Shown here in pieces: positions 16,851 to 25,212 of a DNA stretch of 64,000 nucleotides. Origin of the DNA: Afipia sp. (lineage in GTDB: Bacteria; Pseudomonadota; Alphaproteobacteria; Rhizobiales; Xanthobacteraceae); the NCBI GenBank assembly GCA_024707075.1, contig JANQAK010000006.1, positions 248,001 to 312,000 of the forward strand, read 5' to 3'. Under the pieces are notes generated by a model. The model made no database searches, had not been told where the DNA came from, and saw only the letters and a list, made by a program, of their open reading frames with translations. The translations under genes and the position numbers were made by a program. How positions within the stretch are numbered: the stretch's first letter is position 1; each line of letters starts with the position of its first letter.

Positions 16851-17207
16851 ATGCAACTCGGTGAGATCATCCGTGGCTTTGATGACGAGGCCCGTGCCGC
16901 CGAAGCGCTGATTGCCTGTGGCGACATCGTATTGCTGGCGCGTGTCGATGCCATGACGAGCCGGTTCGAGGAAAGCGTCGGCGAATACGCGTCGGGGGCC
17001 GTGCGTCGTTTTGCAAACCTCGCCGGCAGCGAAGACTGGCTCGGCCTTATGAACGTGCTCGAACGCGCCGCAGATCCTGGCGCGGGGTGCCTGACATACA
17101 TGGTCGGCTGGTCGCTGAAGCAGGACGAAGCTCCGCCGACGCCCCACGCCGACACTGACCATGCTCACGCGGGATGTACCTGTGGAGGAAGTGGAGGCTG
17201 TTCATGA
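16851..17207 (+). CDS. Conserved small protein of nar operon with cysteine-rich C-terminus
   Basis: A 118-residue protein whose ATG is preceded by a strong GAGAGGAG site. The body is acidic and helical (EIIRGFDDEARAAEALIACGD, a region around SRFEESVGEYASGAVRRF). It ends in a His/Cys tail (HADTDHAHAGCTCGGSGGC) that looks able to bind a metal. I do not recognise a named family. Its stop overlaps the moaB start by four bases. A role in enzyme maturation or metal delivery is only a guess from the context and tail. Confidence 0.75.
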   Translation: MQLGEIIRGFDDEARAAEALIACGDIVLLARVDAMTSRFEESVGEYASGAVRRFANLAGSEDWLGLMNVLERAADPGAGCLTYMVGWSLKQDEAPPTPHADTDHAHAGCTCGGSGGCS

Positions 17208-17776
17208 GTCTCGGATTCGACAAGTCAACAAATCTCACCGGATCGAAAACGCTCGCGCGGATCGGCATTCTCGTCGTCTCGGATCGCGCGAGCCGGGGTG
17301 TTTATGAAGACAAGAGCGGAAAGGCCGTCAGTGATTTTCTGGAGAAGGTCATTCGGTCGAACTGGATCGTGATCTTCAAGATCATTCCCGACGGCGCCGA
17401 AAGCGTCGCCAATGCACTGATCGAACTGTCGGATCGCGAGGGGTGTGATCTTGTCCTGACGACAGGCGGGACCGGACCGGCTCCACGCGACCTCACGCCG
17501 GAGGGAACGCGCATGGTCATCGGCCGGGAACTGGCCGGCTTTGGTGAATTGATGCGGCGGGTGAGTCTGGACCACGTTCCGACGGCGATCTTGTCGCGTC
17601 AAATCGCCGGTACACGCAATCAGTCCCTGATCGTCAATCTGCCCGGCCGTCCTGCGGCCATCGATGTCTGCCTGAACGCCGTCTTCCCTGCGATCCCGTA
17701 TTGTCTTGAGCTGATCGGGGCGCGTCCAATCGAGGTCAATTCCGATGTTTGCATTGCATTCCGCCCCGGCGCCTGA
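17204..17776 (+). CDS. moaB: MoaB/MogA family molybdopterin adenylyltransferase
   Basis: The 190-residue protein has the MoCF-binding fold with the hallmark TTGGTGPAPRDLTPE near residues 85-100 and VNLPGRPAAIDVCLNAVFPAIPY near the C-terminus. MogA/MoaB enzymes adenylylate molybdopterin before Mo insertion, so a copy here serves NarG cofactor supply. The start at 17204 overlaps the upstream stop (ATGA). A longer frame from 17174 lacks support. Its end overlaps the next gene by 32 bases. Confidence 0.9.
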   Translation: MSLGFDKSTNLTGSKTLARIGILVVSDRASRGVYEDKSGKAVSDFLEKVIRSNWIVIFKIIPDGAESVANALIELSDREGCDLVLTTGGTGPAPRDLTPEGTRMVIGRELAGFGELMRRVSLDHVPTAILSRQIAGTRNQSLIVNLPGRPAAIDVCLNAVFPAIPYCLELIGARPIEVNSDVCIAFRPGA

Positions 17777-18296
17777 TTTGACGCGGCAACTCGAATCGAG
17801 CCTTGCGGCGATCGTCTACGCGAACGACGAATATCCGGATGAGATATTCAAATGGATCGTCAGCGATTGCCGCTCCCGTCATCTGGTTCTCTCGGGAGTG
17901 CTGCAACATCCGGCGTTTGAGGGAGCCGACAAACGATGCGACGTGCTGCTTGAGGATCTCGCGAGCGGTCACCACACCCTGCTTTTTGAGGACCGTGGCG
18001 CGGGTGCGAGGGGATGCCGCCTTGATATGGCGGCGCTGGTCGAAGCCTCCATGAAGGTCGAAAGCAGCCTCGACAATAATCCCGCGCTTCTTGTGCTGAA
18101 CAAGTTCGGCAAGGTGGAGGCCGACGGCGGTGGGATGTGCGGTCTGATGGCGAAGGCGCTTGAGCGCGGTATTCCCGCCATTATTGGAGTGCCGGCGCGC
18201 AATCTGGATGCCTGGAGAAATTTTTCCGGCGAGTTCTCAACCGAGCTGTCGGAAGACACCGATCAAATCGGAGAGTGGCTTGCGAAACTCGGATAG
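17745..18296 (+). CDS. DUF2478 family protein, last gene of nar operon
   Basis: A 183-residue protein resembling DUF2478 proteins, which often lie next to molybdenum transport or molybdoenzyme genes. Visible family-like stretches are LAAIVYAND at the start, RHLVLSGVLQ, and ALLVLNKFGKVEADGGGMCGLMAKAL in the second half, followed by IPAIIGVP. It starts inside moaB (32-base overlap), so expression is coupled. The biochemical role is not established; a nucleotide-dependent role in Mo handling is plausible but inferred. Confidence 0.75.
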   Translation: MFALHSAPAPDLTRQLESSLAAIVYANDEYPDEIFKWIVSDCRSRHLVLSGVLQHPAFEGADKRCDVLLEDLASGHHTLLFEDRGAGARGCRLDMAALVEASMKVESSLDNNPALLVLNKFGKVEADGGGMCGLMAKALERGIPAIIGVPARNLDAWRNFSGEFSTELSEDTDQIGEWLAKLG

Positions 18297-18351
18297 CTAC
18301 CGTCTGCTTTGAACAGACAGATGAACCTGCGGAGACGAGCATGTGTCTATA

Positions 18352-18783
18352 TCAGTCGCGATGGGCTGCCCGATCGGCCATGATGCGATGATTGCGCTTG
18401 AGATTGCGCCACACCTCCTGCCGGAGTTCGTCGAACGTTTCGGCATTGGGACAAAAGGCGTGGTAGCTCGTGCGCGACGAGCCTGCATCAAGCTCGCGGC
18501 GGCAACGCTTTATGGCCGCGCAATCGGAGCAGGCGACGCTGATGTCGCGCGCCAGTCCTGGATTGTCCGATTGGACGGTTTGCATGTCGAGCCCAAGCAC
18601 CGACATCAGGCGATGCACTTCTCCGCCGGCGCGGTTTCCTCGGGCGATAAGACGAACCACGTTGCCTTCGGGCAGCGCGAGGTCGCGGGCCAGTTCCCCT
18701 CGCTGATGCTTGTCAAGGGATCTGACCTTGTGGATTGCTGCCCAACGGGAATGCCACCTCTTGAGGGTTTCCGGGAAGTTCAA
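18352..18783 (-). CDS. DUF6455 family protein
   Basis: A 143-residue protein with a DUF6455-like C-terminal half: C-x2-C-x5-C spacing (CSDCAAIKRC), then YHAFCPN and a terminal helix. The protein at 46146 shares this plan. The start is a TTG at 18783, chosen because a perfect GGAGG lies seven bases upstream; an ATG at 18846 would add 21 residues without such a site. The four conserved cysteines suggest metal or Fe-S binding. It is divergent from the FNR gene, and a perfect FNR box lies about 105 bases upstream. Function unknown. Confidence 0.7.
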   Translation of the reverse strand: MNFPETLKRWHSRWAAIHKVRSLDKHQRGELARDLALPEGNVVRLIARGNRAGGEVHRLMSVLGLDMQTVQSDNPGLARDISVACSDCAAIKRCRRELDAGSSRTSYHAFCPNAETFDELRQEVWRNLKRNHRIMADRAAHRD

Positions 18784-18881
18784 GGCACGACCTCCAAGCT
18801 TAATTCTCACTTTTGGAAAGTAAGCCGGGCAGGGGCTCTGCAGCATTGCTCTAGCGCAAATAGCATGGGCGTTCCGGGATA

Positions 18882-18895
18882 TTGATTTGTATCAA
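18882..18895. promoter_or_regulatory. Perfect FNR/FixK box before the fnr gene
   Basis: TTGAT-TTGT-ATCAA. The centre is 53 bases upstream of the FNR start and 105 upstream of the divergent DUF6455 start. It could give autoregulation of fnr and oxygen control of both genes. Confidence 0.8.
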
Positions 18896-18941
18896 TGGAA
18901 ACCCCGTAAATCCTGTAACTATAAACACTTCAAGGACATAG

Positions 18942-19730
18942 ATGCCCGGAGGCCGCAAGCGGATTGCGAGAGTCGAAATGCAGGTCAAGCACCCGTCATG
19001 GAAGAGCCTGATGCCACAGTCGGCGCTCCCGCGATTGTCCAGTGACTGTCCGCACCGGTGCCTGCATTGCCGGGCGCGCTCGCTCAGCTTATGCGCGGCG
19101 CTCGATTCCGCCGAACTTCATGATCTGGAAAAACTCGGTCAGGAGACCCGCTTCGCGTCGAAGGAGACTTTGTTCTCGGAAGATGAGAGCGCCGGAAGGG
19201 TCTATAGCCTGACGCAGGGCGTTGCGCGCTTATACAGGCTATTGCCTGATGGGCGGCGTCATATCGTCGGGTTTGCGTTGCCCGGCGATTTTCTGGGAAC
19301 GACACTTTCCGATCGCTACAGTTTCTCGGCCGATGCGATTACGCCGATTATCGCTTGCCGGTTTTCCAGGGAGGGGTTTTCCAAATTCGTCGAAGCTAAG
19401 CCAAACATGCTGCGGCGAATGAATGAGTTCGAGGTGCGGGAGCTTCATCTGGCCCGGAACCAGATGCTTTTGCTGGGGAGCCGTTCGGCGGAACAAAAGG
19501 TTGCGTTGTTTCTTATTGGCTGGCGCGACCGGCTTGCACGGCTCGGTGAGGTGCCGAAGACCTTGCCATTGCCGATGAAGCGCCGGGACATCGCGGATTT
19601 TCTTGGCCTGACAATTGAAACGGTAAGCCGCACATTCACCCGGCTTGAGCGGGAGAAAGTCATCATCAATGTTCCGAAGGGAATTCGCTTGCTGAATCTG
19701 GCGCGGGCAGAAGCCTTGGCGTGGACGTGA
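18942..19730 (+). CDS. Fe-S FNR-type anaerobic regulator (FnrL/FnrN-like)
   Basis: A 262-residue Crp/Fnr protein with cysteines at 36, 40, 43 and 51 (CPHRCLHC, then C) and another at 139 (IIACRF) in the place of E. coli FNR C122. Three of the first group plus C139 could hold an oxygen-labile 4Fe-4S cluster. The C-terminal helix-turn-helix MKRRDIADFLGLTIETVSRTF has the ExxSR recognition pattern for TTGAT. The start is supported by AAGGA six bases upstream. It should activate anaerobic genes, probably including nar and the boxes listed here. Confidence 0.88.
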   Translation: MPGGRKRIARVEMQVKHPSWKSLMPQSALPRLSSDCPHRCLHCRARSLSLCAALDSAELHDLEKLGQETRFASKETLFSEDESAGRVYSLTQGVARLYRLLPDGRRHIVGFALPGDFLGTTLSDRYSFSADAITPIIACRFSREGFSKFVEAKPNMLRRMNEFEVRELHLARNQMLLLGSRSAEQKVALFLIGWRDRLARLGEVPKTLPLPMKRRDIADFLGLTIETVSRTFTRLEREKVIINVPKGIRLLNLARAEALAWT

Positions 19731-19829
19731 TGAATTTGTCCCGCACCGGGATTTTAAGAAGAGATTGATTCCTCTCAAAGACCTCGCATCCTGAACCGGT
19801 ATATTGTGGGTGGTGAGAGGAGATTATTC

Positions 19830-19970
19830 ATGTCCGTCGACGCTGAATTGCTGTCAATCGCCATGCTGGCGGTGTTCTTTACTCTCGCAAGCGCGTTCAT
19901 GTGGGGGAGCCTGCAACATCGGCCCGCGCAGAAGACCGACACACGAAAGCCCAGGCGGCGCAGTTTCTGA
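19830..19970 (+). CDS. Small single-membrane-segment protein, 46 residues
   Basis: The short frame has a good ribosome site (GAGAGGAG) eight bases before the ATG. It encodes one hydrophobic helix (LLSIAMLAVFFTLASAFMWGSL) followed by a basic tail (KTDTRKPRRRSF). This plan resembles small oxidase- or reductase-associated membrane peptides. It follows the fnr gene after 99 bases on the same strand. No family assigned. Confidence 0.55.
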   Translation: MSVDAELLSIAMLAVFFTLASAFMWGSLQHRPAQKTDTRKPRRRSF

Positions 19971-20401
19971 TGCTCGGGTCGTTCGCGGCGGTTTCGATTT
20001 TACTCCCCCGTTAGACCGTGATCGTCGCACTTTCAGCTTCGTGATGTGTGCATGACAGGCACAAGCAGCCGCTTGCCGAAGTCAACGAAGGAACGTTGCA
20101 GAATGCGGCCAGAGCCATCGACGCTCAGTCGATTCCGGCGATTGCCGTAGAAAAAGCTCAGGCGAAGCCGGCCTTCATCGTCGTTGATGCCGCGTCTACG
20201 GATGTTCGTGATCGCGCTTCCGCATGAGTTCGGGAATCCCGAGGGTGAATGCGAAGCAGACGCTGCCAGCGTTGAACTGTCGATATATGCTATGCAAGCC
20301 GGTGATTTGGTCTGAATCTTGCAAAAGATACTTTTTACGTGCATCTTTAGGCTGTAGATTCTTGGGCTGCCCCTTTTGGCTCACAACTCTCGGAACTGAA
20401 G
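19971..20401. other. Intergenic region upstream of nsrR
   Basis: About 430 bases. The last 80 hold the nsrR promoter and its NsrR-type operator. A frame from a GTG at 20048 to 20227 (59 codons) gives a protein-like sequence (QPLAEVNEGTLQNAARAI...) but has no ribosome site. I do not call it a gene. Confidence 0.5.
20325..20347. promoter_or_regulatory. NsrR-type operator before nsrR
   Basis: A 23-bp imperfect palindrome, AAGATACTTTT, one base, ACGTGCATCTT. The centre is 66 bases upstream of the nsrR ATG. It matches the other two operators in the outer AAGAT/ATCTT bases and suggests autoregulation. Confidence 0.72.
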
Positions 20402-20830
20402 ATGCGATTGACACATTTCTCGGACTACGCGCTTCGCGTCCTGATGTACGCAGCCGCCCGCGGGGAAAACCTGATCACCATTGAGGAAACGGCTGAACTG
20501 TATGGAATTTCCCGCACTCATCTCATGAAGGTTGCAAACCAGCTCACCCGGGCCGGCTACCTGAAAGCCATTCGGGGTAGATCAGGCGGTCTTGCACTAG
20601 CCAAACGTCCCGATGCGATCAGTCTTGGTGATGTCATTCGCGCGACCGAGCCGGATTTTGCCTTGGTTGAATGTTTCACGCCCGACAACAAATGTCTGAT
20701 TACACCGCGTTGCCGGCTGCGCGGCGCTCTCAGGGAAGCACTTGCTGCCTTCGTCGGAACGCTGGACGGTTACACGCTGGCCGACCTGATCCTTAGTCCG
20801 AAGGATTTCGGAATCAAGCCCGCGGCCTGA
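20402..20830 (+). CDS. nsrR: NsrR, Rrf2-family nitric oxide-sensing repressor
   Basis: The 142-residue protein has the Rrf2 winged helix (MRLTHFSDYALRVLMYAA, ISRTHLMKVANQLTRAGYL, GRSGGLALA) and three cysteines at 91, 98 and 104 (ECFTPDNKC, then PRCRLRGAL). These are the ligands of the NO-sensitive Fe-S cluster in NsrR and lie within a few residues of the E. coli positions. NO damages the cluster and releases the repressor from AAGATGYAT-type operators. Such operators occur here before nsrR, before DUF2249-nnrS, and 15 kb away before the TonB/ABC operon. Confidence 0.92.
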   Translation: MRLTHFSDYALRVLMYAAARGENLITIEETAELYGISRTHLMKVANQLTRAGYLKAIRGRSGGLALAKRPDAISLGDVIRATEPDFALVECFTPDNKCLITPRCRLRGALREALAAFVGTLDGYTLADLILSPKDFGIKPAA

Positions 20831-20897
20831 CCGCCATTCGTTCGTCGTATCCTCCATTTCCGGGGTGATGGCGCTTGCATAAACTGTCAGTTCTTAT

Positions 20898-20920
20898 AAG
20901 ATGCATATATAATGTATCTT
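20898..20920. promoter_or_regulatory. NsrR-type operator before DUF2249-nnrS
   Basis: AAGATGCATAT, one base, TAATGTATCTT: the best of the three copies, with arms that pair almost completely. It lies 70-92 bases upstream of the DUF2249 start. An ATG at 20912 falls inside it, which argues against that upstream start. Confidence 0.85.
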
Positions 20921-20989
20921 TTAAGTCAACCGGTGAAGCCGTCAGATAAACTGGCGGACTTGCCGATCGGTGAAGCGAAGGAAGTGCCG

Positions 20990-21235
20990 ATGTCCGAGGA
21001 TATTCATGCGTCAGAGCGAGTGATCAACGTACGGGATATTGACCCACGTCATCGTCACACCATCATCTTCCAGCTATTTGAACAACTTGATCCGGAGAGC
21101 AGTCTTCAACTGGTGGTGGATCATGATCCCAAGCCTCTGCGCTATCAGCTTGAAGCGAGGCACGGTGCGCGGTGCCGATGGACGTACCTCGCGCAGGGTC
21201 CCGACCTCTGGCGAATCCGGCTTCAGCAAGGCTAG
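20990..21235 (+). CDS. DUF2249 family protein
   Basis: An 81-residue protein with the DUF2249 pattern: INVRDIDPRHRHTIIFQLFEQL, then LQLVVDHDPKPLRYQLEA and a terminal WRIRL. Members are small TusA-like or hemerythrin-linked proteins found next to denitrification and NO genes. I took the ATG at 20990, with GGAAG upstream, rather than 20912, which lies in the operator. It is the first gene behind the NsrR box, with nnrS after it. The specific role is unknown. Confidence 0.8.
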   Translation: MSEDIHASERVINVRDIDPRHRHTIIFQLFEQLDPESSLQLVVDHDPKPLRYQLEARHGARCRWTYLAQGPDLWRIRLQQG

Positions 21236-21360
21236 TTTATTGGCGGTCTGCGAATTGGCGCCATCGATCCATAAACGTGTGATGTGTCGATTCTCTGGAT
21301 CGTGCGCATAATTAAGCCATTGGCGGCGCACCGATCCGGTGTCGAGAAACGGTTGAGTAC

Positions 21361-22551
21361 ATGACAGCCCAACATACTCCGGTACCTCGGCTGCGGCGCT
21401 ATCAGGGGCCCGCGGTTTTGTCCTACGGGTTCAGGCCATTTTTCCTGCTCGGAGCGGCCTATGCGGGACTTGCCGTTCTGGCCTGGCTGCCGGTGTTTCT
21501 CGGCGAACTTACGCTGACGACCGCTTTCGCGCCGCGAGACTGGCATGTCCATGAAATGCTGTATGGCTACCTGCCGGCGGTCATCACCGGATTTCTGTTC
21601 ACGGCGATTCCGAACTGGACCGGACGGCTGCCGATTCAGGGCATGCCATTGCTCGCGCTGGTCGTTGTCTGGATATTCGGACGTCTTGCCGTGACCTGTT
21701 CGGCGGAGATCGGCTGGCTCGCAGCCATGCTGATCGACATCAGCTTTCTGACGCTGATCACGGCCGCGACCGGACGTGAAATTCTCGCCGGACGTAACTG
21801 GCGCAATCTGAAGGTCGTCGCGCTGGTCGGGCTTCTCCTCGTCGGCAACATCGCTTTTCACCTTGAGGCTCATTTTACGGGCGCGGCGGACTACGGCATT
21901 CGCGCAGGCATCGCGGTTGTCGTCCTACTGATCGCGCTGATTGGCGGCCGGATCATTCCAAGTTTCACACGCAACTGGCTGGTGCGCGAAAACCCGGGGC
22001 GCCTGCCAGCTCCCTTCGCCAAATTCGATGTGGCGATCGTCATCCTGAGTGCTGCGGCATTGCTGGTATGGGTCGTCCGTCAGGATGGTTGGTTCATCGG
22101 CATCCTGCTTGCCCTGATCGGAGTCCTGCACGTCATTCGTCTCGGCCGATGGGCCGGGGACCGCACGTCCGGGGAGCGCCTCGTTCTCATCCTGCACGTC
22201 GGATACGCCTTTATTCCGGCGGGCTTTCTGCTGGCCGCGGCATCCGCCCTCAATGTCGTTCCCGCGAGCGCCGGCATTCACGCGTGGATGGCAGGGGCTG
22301 CAGGGGTCATGACGTTGGCGGTGATGACACGCGCAAGCCTCGGCCATACCGGCCAGCAATTGATCGCCTCGCTCTCCACGCAGGGAATCTATGCGGCCGT
22401 CGTGATCGCGGCGCTTGCCCGCATCTGCGCGGTGATCGTCCCGGCCTGGAGCAGTCCGTTGCTCCATCTCGCTGCTTTCGCATGGGCAGCCGCGTTTCTC
22501 GGCTTCGCGGTTTGTTTCGGTCCGGCGCTGATGAGCGAGAAGCGTCACTAG
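21361..22551 (+). CDS. nnrS: NnrS family heme-copper membrane protein
   Basis: A 396-residue protein with about 12 membrane helices. Family motifs include FRPFFLLGAAYAGLAVLAW, DWHVHEMLYGYLPAVITGF and IPNWTGRLP in the first third, GGRIIPSFTRNW in the middle and MTRASLGHTGQ later. NnrS relieves NO stress and is a usual target of NNR or NsrR. It lies 125 bases after DUF2249, behind the same NsrR operator. Another NnrS-like gene starts at 278 on the minus strand, so the organism has at least two copies. Confidence 0.93.
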   Translation: MTAQHTPVPRLRRYQGPAVLSYGFRPFFLLGAAYAGLAVLAWLPVFLGELTLTTAFAPRDWHVHEMLYGYLPAVITGFLFTAIPNWTGRLPIQGMPLLALVVVWIFGRLAVTCSAEIGWLAAMLIDISFLTLITAATGREILAGRNWRNLKVVALVGLLLVGNIAFHLEAHFTGAADYGIRAGIAVVVLLIALIGGRIIPSFTRNWLVRENPGRLPAPFAKFDVAIVILSAAALLVWVVRQDGWFIGILLALIGVLHVIRLGRWAGDRTSGERLVLILHVGYAFIPAGFLLAAASALNVVPASAGIHAWMAGAAGVMTLAVMTRASLGHTGQQLIASLSTQGIYAAVVIAALARICAVIVPAWSSPLLHLAAFAWAAAFLGFAVCFGPALMSEKRH

Positions 22552-22606
22552 GCAGTATTAGGCAATCCTTGCGACGAGGCCGCATATGTATCGGCCGCGC
22601 CAACAA

Positions 22607-23800
22607 TTATATCACTGAAGCCGTTTCATGCAGAACGGAGAGGGCCTCATCTGCGATGATCTGCTCTTCGTTCGTGGGAATGACGTAAGCGGCGATCCGG
22701 CTCGAGGCGGCGCTGATCGTTTCGGCATCCGCAGCGTTGGCAACGTGATCGAGTTCGAGGCCGAGCCAATTCAGCCGGTCACTGACTCCGGCACGGATCA
22801 ACGGCTGGTGCTCGCCGATACCCGCCGTGAAGACGATGGCATCGAGGCCGCCGAGCGTTGCCGCAATGCGAGCCATTTCACCGGCGATGCGGAAAGTGAA
22901 GAGATCGATGGCTTCCCGCGCTTCCACGCGGTTGCATGTCAAAAGCTCGCGACTGTCGGCGCTGATGCCCGACACGCCGAGAAGACCGCTCTTTTTGTAG
23001 AGAATAGTCTCGACTTCGGCCATTGGACGGCCGAGTGGCCCGAGAAGATGCAAAAGTACGCCTGGATCGAGCGCGCCGCATCGAGTTGCCATGGGAATGC
23101 CATCCAGGGTGGAAAAGCCCATGCTGCTGTCCTGGCTCACGCCTGCCTTGAGCCCGCACAGGCTTGCACCGCTGCCGAGATGAGCGACGATGACCTTGCC
23201 CCCTGCCGCTGCGGGTGCGCGGCGCGCCAATTCGCCGGCGATATATTTGTAGGACAGTCCATGGAAGCCATAACGCTTGATGCCGTCATCATGCAGCTTC
23301 CGAGGGATGGCGAAGCGCCGAACGACCTCGGGGTTGGTGCGATGAAATGCGGTATCGAAAGAAGCGACCTGCGCGACATCGGGCCTTAGCTGCTGGATGG
23401 CACGGATCAGACGCAGGCATTGCGGCTGATGCAACGGCGCAAGCATTGTCAGCGCATCGATGGCCTTGATCGCCGAATCGTCGATACGAACAGGACCGGC
23501 GAACGTGTCACCGCCGTGCACCACGCGGTGACCGACTGCGGTTACGTGTTGAATGTTGAAATGCTTCGCGAGCCAGCCAAACGTTTCCGACAGGACTTCA
23601 CTCAAGTCTTCCGAGGCTTTGGTCTTGAGATCGACGTTGAAGATCGCGGGACCTTCCGTGACATGAAATTGCAGCGGAGTCTTGCGGAAGTCGATCATGC
23701 CGCTGGCGAGCCGGTGGGCGCTGTATCGATCAATTTCGAATACGCCGATCTTGATCGACGAGGATCCCGCATTGAACGTCAGCAAAAGGTCTGCGCTCAT
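22607..23800 (-). CDS. ackA: Acetate kinase
   Basis: A 397-residue ASKHA-fold kinase converting acetyl phosphate and ADP to acetate and ATP. Visible parts are the first phosphate loop LLLTFNAGSSSIKIGVFE, AVGHRVVHGGDTF, RYGFHGLSYKYI, AHLGSGASLCG and the late FTAGIGEHQPLIR. Its start overlaps the upstream pta stop by four bases (ATGA). It gives substrate-level ATP when respiration is limited. It is the last gene of the FixK-boxed phaC operon. Confidence 0.95.
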   Translation of the reverse strand: MSADLLLTFNAGSSSIKIGVFEIDRYSAHRLASGMIDFRKTPLQFHVTEGPAIFNVDLKTKASEDLSEVLSETFGWLAKHFNIQHVTAVGHRVVHGGDTFAGPVRIDDSAIKAIDALTMLAPLHQPQCLRLIRAIQQLRPDVAQVASFDTAFHRTNPEVVRRFAIPRKLHDDGIKRYGFHGLSYKYIAGELARRAPAAAGGKVIVAHLGSGASLCGLKAGVSQDSSMGFSTLDGIPMATRCGALDPGVLLHLLGPLGRPMAEVETILYKKSGLLGVSGISADSRELLTCNRVEAREAIDLFTFRIAGEMARIAATLGGLDAIVFTAGIGEHQPLIRAGVSDRLNWLGLELDHVANAADAETISAASSRIAAYVIPTNEEQIIADEALSVLHETASVI

Positions 23801-25212
23801 GATGCTGACATGCTCTTCGCAGGATGGGGTGCGGCGACCAGCTTGGCGAGCGCCGCGGATGCGATCCGCGCGGTCAGGGAATCGGATCTGCTAGTCAGAA
23901 CGATCGGAACGCGTGCCCCGAGCACGAGACCGGCGGCGATCGCGCCGGCGAAGTAGATCAGTTGCTTGGCCAGCATGTTTCCCGCTTCGAGATCGGGCAC
24001 GAGCAGGATGTCGGCCTGGCCTGCAACTGGCGAGATGATGCCCTTGGTCCGCGCGGCATCCAGGCTGATCGCGTTGTCGAAAGCCAAAGGACCGTCCACC
24101 TTGGCTCCCGTGATCTGGCCGCGCGCCGCCATCACGGTCAAGGCTGCCGCGTCGAGGGTCGATGGCATTTTGGAGTTCACGGTCTCGACTGCGGCAAGTA
24201 CCGCCACCAGCGGTTCCTCCATCCCCAGCCTGTGCAGCAGATCGATGGCATTCTGGCAGATGTCGCGCTTATGCTCGAGCGTCGGCCGGATGTTGATCGC
24301 CGCATCGGTCACGATGAGCGGCTTCGCATAGGCCGGCACATCCATGGCATAGATGTGGCTCATGCGCCGCTCCGTCCGGAGGCCGGAATCCGTGGCGACC
24401 ACTGCTTCCAGCAACTCGTCGGTGTGCAGGCTGCCCTTCACCAGCACGGAAACCCTGCCAGCGACCGCGAGTTCGATCGCGCGCGCAGCGGCTGCATGGC
24501 TATGCGCAACAGATTCAATCGTAAAGCCATCGAGCGAGACGTGCGCTGCTTCGGCGGCTGCGCGAATTTTCGCTTCGGGTCCGATCAGCAATGGCTCCAG
24601 CAGACCTTCGTCCCGAACCTCGATGGCTCCGAGGATCGCTTCAGGAGAGCAGGGATGCACGATGGCCGCACTGATCGCTGGCCGGCTTCGAGCCTCCATC
24701 ACGAAAGCGTCGTAACGGTCATGTCGGCGGATGGAGACATCCGGCAATTTCGTCCGCGGCCATTCGACGGTCTTGTCAGGAGCAATTACGGTTGCGGTCC
24801 CCGCTAACACCTGATCGCCTTGCTGGTTGGTGCAGACGGTTTCGAAAAGAACGATGCGCTTGTGCGGCCGCTTTTCCCTGACGATGACCGTCGCCGTGAT
24901 TGTATCTCCGGGGGTAACCGGCTTCAGGAATTTGAGATCCTGTTCGAGATAGACGGTGCCCGGTCCCGGCAGCTTGGTACCCAGCACGGCCGATACCAGC
25001 GCGCCCGTCCACATGCCATGGGCGACGATGTGACCAAACATGTCCGTGGAGGCATATTTTGCGTCAAGATGCGCAGGGTTCTCGTCGCCCGAGACGGCCG
25101 CGAACAAGGCAATATCGTCGCGTCCGACAATATGGACCAGCGAGGCTTCGTCTCCGACCTGCATCTCGTCGAAGGTTCTGTTCTTGAGCCTCGCCACGTC
25201 CATCGCAATCAC
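23797..25212 (-). CDS. MaoC-like hydratase fused to phosphate acetyl/butyryltransferase
   Basis: The 471-residue protein has two domains. Residues 1-150 are a MaoC hot-dog domain (FDEMQVGDEASLVHIVGRDDIALFA, GDENPAHLD, FGHIVAHGMWTGALVSAVLG), which may act on short enoyl-CoA. Residues 165-471 are a phosphate acetyl- or butyryltransferase (ALVKG-like VSVLVKGSLHTDELL, TDAAINIRPTLEHKRDICQNAIDL, VAGQADILLVPDLEAGNMLAKQL). It would turn an acyl-CoA into an acyl phosphate for the kinase downstream. The GTG at 25212 overlaps the phaC stop; an ATG at 25203 is the alternative start. The fusion couples PHA/acyl-CoA metabolism with ATP formation. Confidence 0.88.
   Translation of the reverse strand: MIAMDVARLKNRTFDEMQVGDEASLVHIVGRDDIALFAAVSGDENPAHLDAKYASTDMFGHIVAHGMWTGALVSAVLGTKLPGPGTVYLEQDLKFLKPVTPGDTITATVIVREKRPHKRIVLFETVCTNQQGDQVLAGTATVIAPDKTVEWPRTKLPDVSIRRHDRYDAFVMEARSRPAISAAIVHPCSPEAILGAIEVRDEGLLEPLLIGPEAKIRAAAEAAHVSLDGFTIESVAHSHAAAARAIELAVAGRVSVLVKGSLHTDELLEAVVATDSGLRTERRMSHIYAMDVPAYAKPLIVTDAAINIRPTLEHKRDICQNAIDLLHRLGMEEPLVAVLAAVETVNSKMPSTLDAAALTVMAARGQITGAKVDGPLAFDNAISLDAARTKGIISPVAGQADILLVPDLEAGNMLAKQLIYFAGAIAAGLVLGARVPIVLTSRSDSLTARIASAALAKLVAAPHPAKSMSAS

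Noticed and set aside
18302-18318. Hairpin GTCTG-CTTTGAA-CAGAC after the nar operon
   Set aside because: Only five paired bases and no T run follow, so it is not a convincing terminator.
20048-20227. GTG-started frame of 59 codons with protein-like composition
   Set aside because: No ribosome site and a stop directly before the GTG. It is kept only as a note for the gap upstream of nsrR.
20033-20344. Minus-strand frame of 103 codons upstream of nsrR
   Set aside because: It would run through the nsrR operator, lacks a ribosome site and resembles no family.
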